Positions 63,479 through 64,000 of a stretch of 64,000 nt of DNA are shown one piece after another; the stretch's first letter is position 1, and the number at the start of each line of letters is the position of its first letter. Both the position numbers and the translations under genes were made by a program. The notes under the pieces were generated by a model that saw only the letters and a program-made list of their open reading frames with translations, was not told where the DNA came from and made no database searches. Source of the DNA: Gemmatimonas sp. (lineage in GTDB: Bacteria > Gemmatimonadota > Gemmatimonadetes > Gemmatimonadales > Gemmatimonadaceae); assembly GCF_031426495.1 (NCBI RefSeq), contig NZ_JANPLK010000077.1, positions 124,001 to 188,000 of the forward strand, written 5' to 3'.

Positions 63479-64000
63479 TCAGGGCACCGCAAACCGCCCG
63501 AGACCGATCAATGCGATGTCGTGCGACGTGGTACCGTGCTGGACGAGATCGGCGCAAATCTCGCCGATCACACTGCAAAATTTGAAGCCGTGCCCCGAAC
63601 AGGGTGACACCAGTAGGACTTCCGGCGCGTCCGGGGCGCGATCGATGATGAAGTGCTCGTCGGGCGTGTTCGTGAAGAGGCACACGGCCGACGACCGCAT
63701 CGCACCGTTGGCTGCGGGAAAATAGCGGGACACGGCGTCACGCAGTGCCGTTTCGTCACGGGCATGACAGACGCGGTCTACGGTATCCGGATGCACGCGC
63801 TCGTGGAGATGGTGATAGCGCCCAATCTTGAAGCCGGGCACGCCGTATTCGGGGAAGCCGTAGTAGATGCCCTCGTCGGCTTCGAGCACGAAGACCGGAA
63901 ACGCCGACGGCGCGAAGCGGGCGCGGTCGGCGATGTCGAACCAGCCGAGCACCTGGCGTTCGGGTACGAGCAGCGAGCGTAGTGCGGGAGCTAGCTCCGG
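63479..64000 (-). CDS. SolA/monomeric sarcosine oxidase-like flavoprotein, C-terminal part (5' end outside window)
   Basis: The open frame runs to the window edge, giving 174 residues of the C-terminal part. The segment VCLFTNTPDEHFIID matches the covalent-flavin Cys region of monomeric sarcosine and N-methyltryptophan oxidases, and CSGHGFKFCSVIGEI is the FAD-contact region. Such enzymes oxidise N-methyl amino acids. The upstream residues LLVPERQVLGWFD also fit. The stop lies next to the stop of the epimerase gene, so the two genes are convergent. Confidence 0.88.
   Translation of the reverse strand, partial: PELAPALRSLLVPERQVLGWFDIADRARFAPSAFPVFVLEADEGIYYGFPEYGVPGFKIGRYHHLHERVHPDTVDRVCHARDETALRDAVSRYFPAANGAMRSSAVCLFTNTPDEHFIIDRAPDAPEVLLVSPCSGHGFKFCSVIGEICADLVQHGTTSHDIALIGLGRFAVP

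Overview
The window is a gene-dense, high-GC bacterial chromosome segment with no prophage, insertion sequence or CRISPR array that I could see. The gene content suggests a Gemmatimonadota (Gemmatimonas-like) organism. It has secreted VPS10/BNR-repeat proteins, paired secreted D-aminoacylase-like amidohydrolases, a DUF2911 protein, a DUF305 plus LVIVD pair, and TonB receptors with a carboxypeptidase-like N-terminal domain. The taxonomic call is an inference from gene content; I ran no search.

Layout. 0-3.6 kb (+): the tail of a BNR-repeat protein, a DUF305 lipoprotein and an LVIVD-repeat exported protein. 3.6-8.2 kb (-): isocitrate dehydrogenase, then rpsP-rimM-trmD with a short asparaginase-like gene coupled to trmD, preceded by an HTH/nucleotidyltransferase pair with a striking promoter. 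8.3-10.0 kb (+): gamma-glutamyltransferase. 10.1-17.7 kb (-): DUF2911, TerB, a large VPS10-like protein and two amidohydrolases. 18.0-20.9 kb (+): SulP transporter, carbonic anhydrase and an unknown gene, convergent with ffh. 22.4-24.9 kb (+): lon. 24.9-29.3 kb (-): DUF445, an HExxH lipoprotein, prepilin peptidase and a SpoU methylase. 29.4-30.2 kb (+): an M48 protease. 30.2-35.7 kb (-): an overlapping purine-salvage operon (double 5'-nucleotidase, small protein, adenosine deaminase, purine nucleoside phosphorylase). 35.8-38.7 kb (+): udk and a PhoB/PhoR-type pair, then a class III sirtuin (-). 39.8-52.1 kb (+): TonB receptor, two lipoproteins, pstS, pstC, pstA, two pstB genes, phoU and ppx. 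52.2-56.0 kb (-): ppk, pit and the DUF47 Pit partner. 56-64 kb: rhomboid protease, dnaK, HtrA, tRNA-Leu, an alpha/beta hydrolase, an FmdB-like protein, a dipeptide epimerase and the end of a SolA-like oxidase.

How the genes work together. The main theme is phosphorus. From 30.2 to 56.1 kb nearly every gene fits nucleotide dephosphorylation and salvage, phosphate sensing, outer-membrane and periplasmic capture, high- and low-affinity uptake, or polyphosphate storage. Pairs of GTNAC-like half sites spaced 11 bp apart occur in the control regions of four of these units and could be this organism's Pho box. A TonB receptor and two lipoproteins sit directly upstream of pstS and are linked by two different hairpins that share the same downstream tail, so the receptor may be part of a phosphate-acquisition system.

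Many operon neighbours overlap by ATGA (nine clear cases), and several convergent ends carry compact hairpins whose loop holds the stop codon. The other observations worth a second look are the leaderless HTH/nucleotidyltransferase promoter, the noncoding repeats near 10.0 kb and after tRNA-Leu, and an amidohydrolase without its HxH metal pair.
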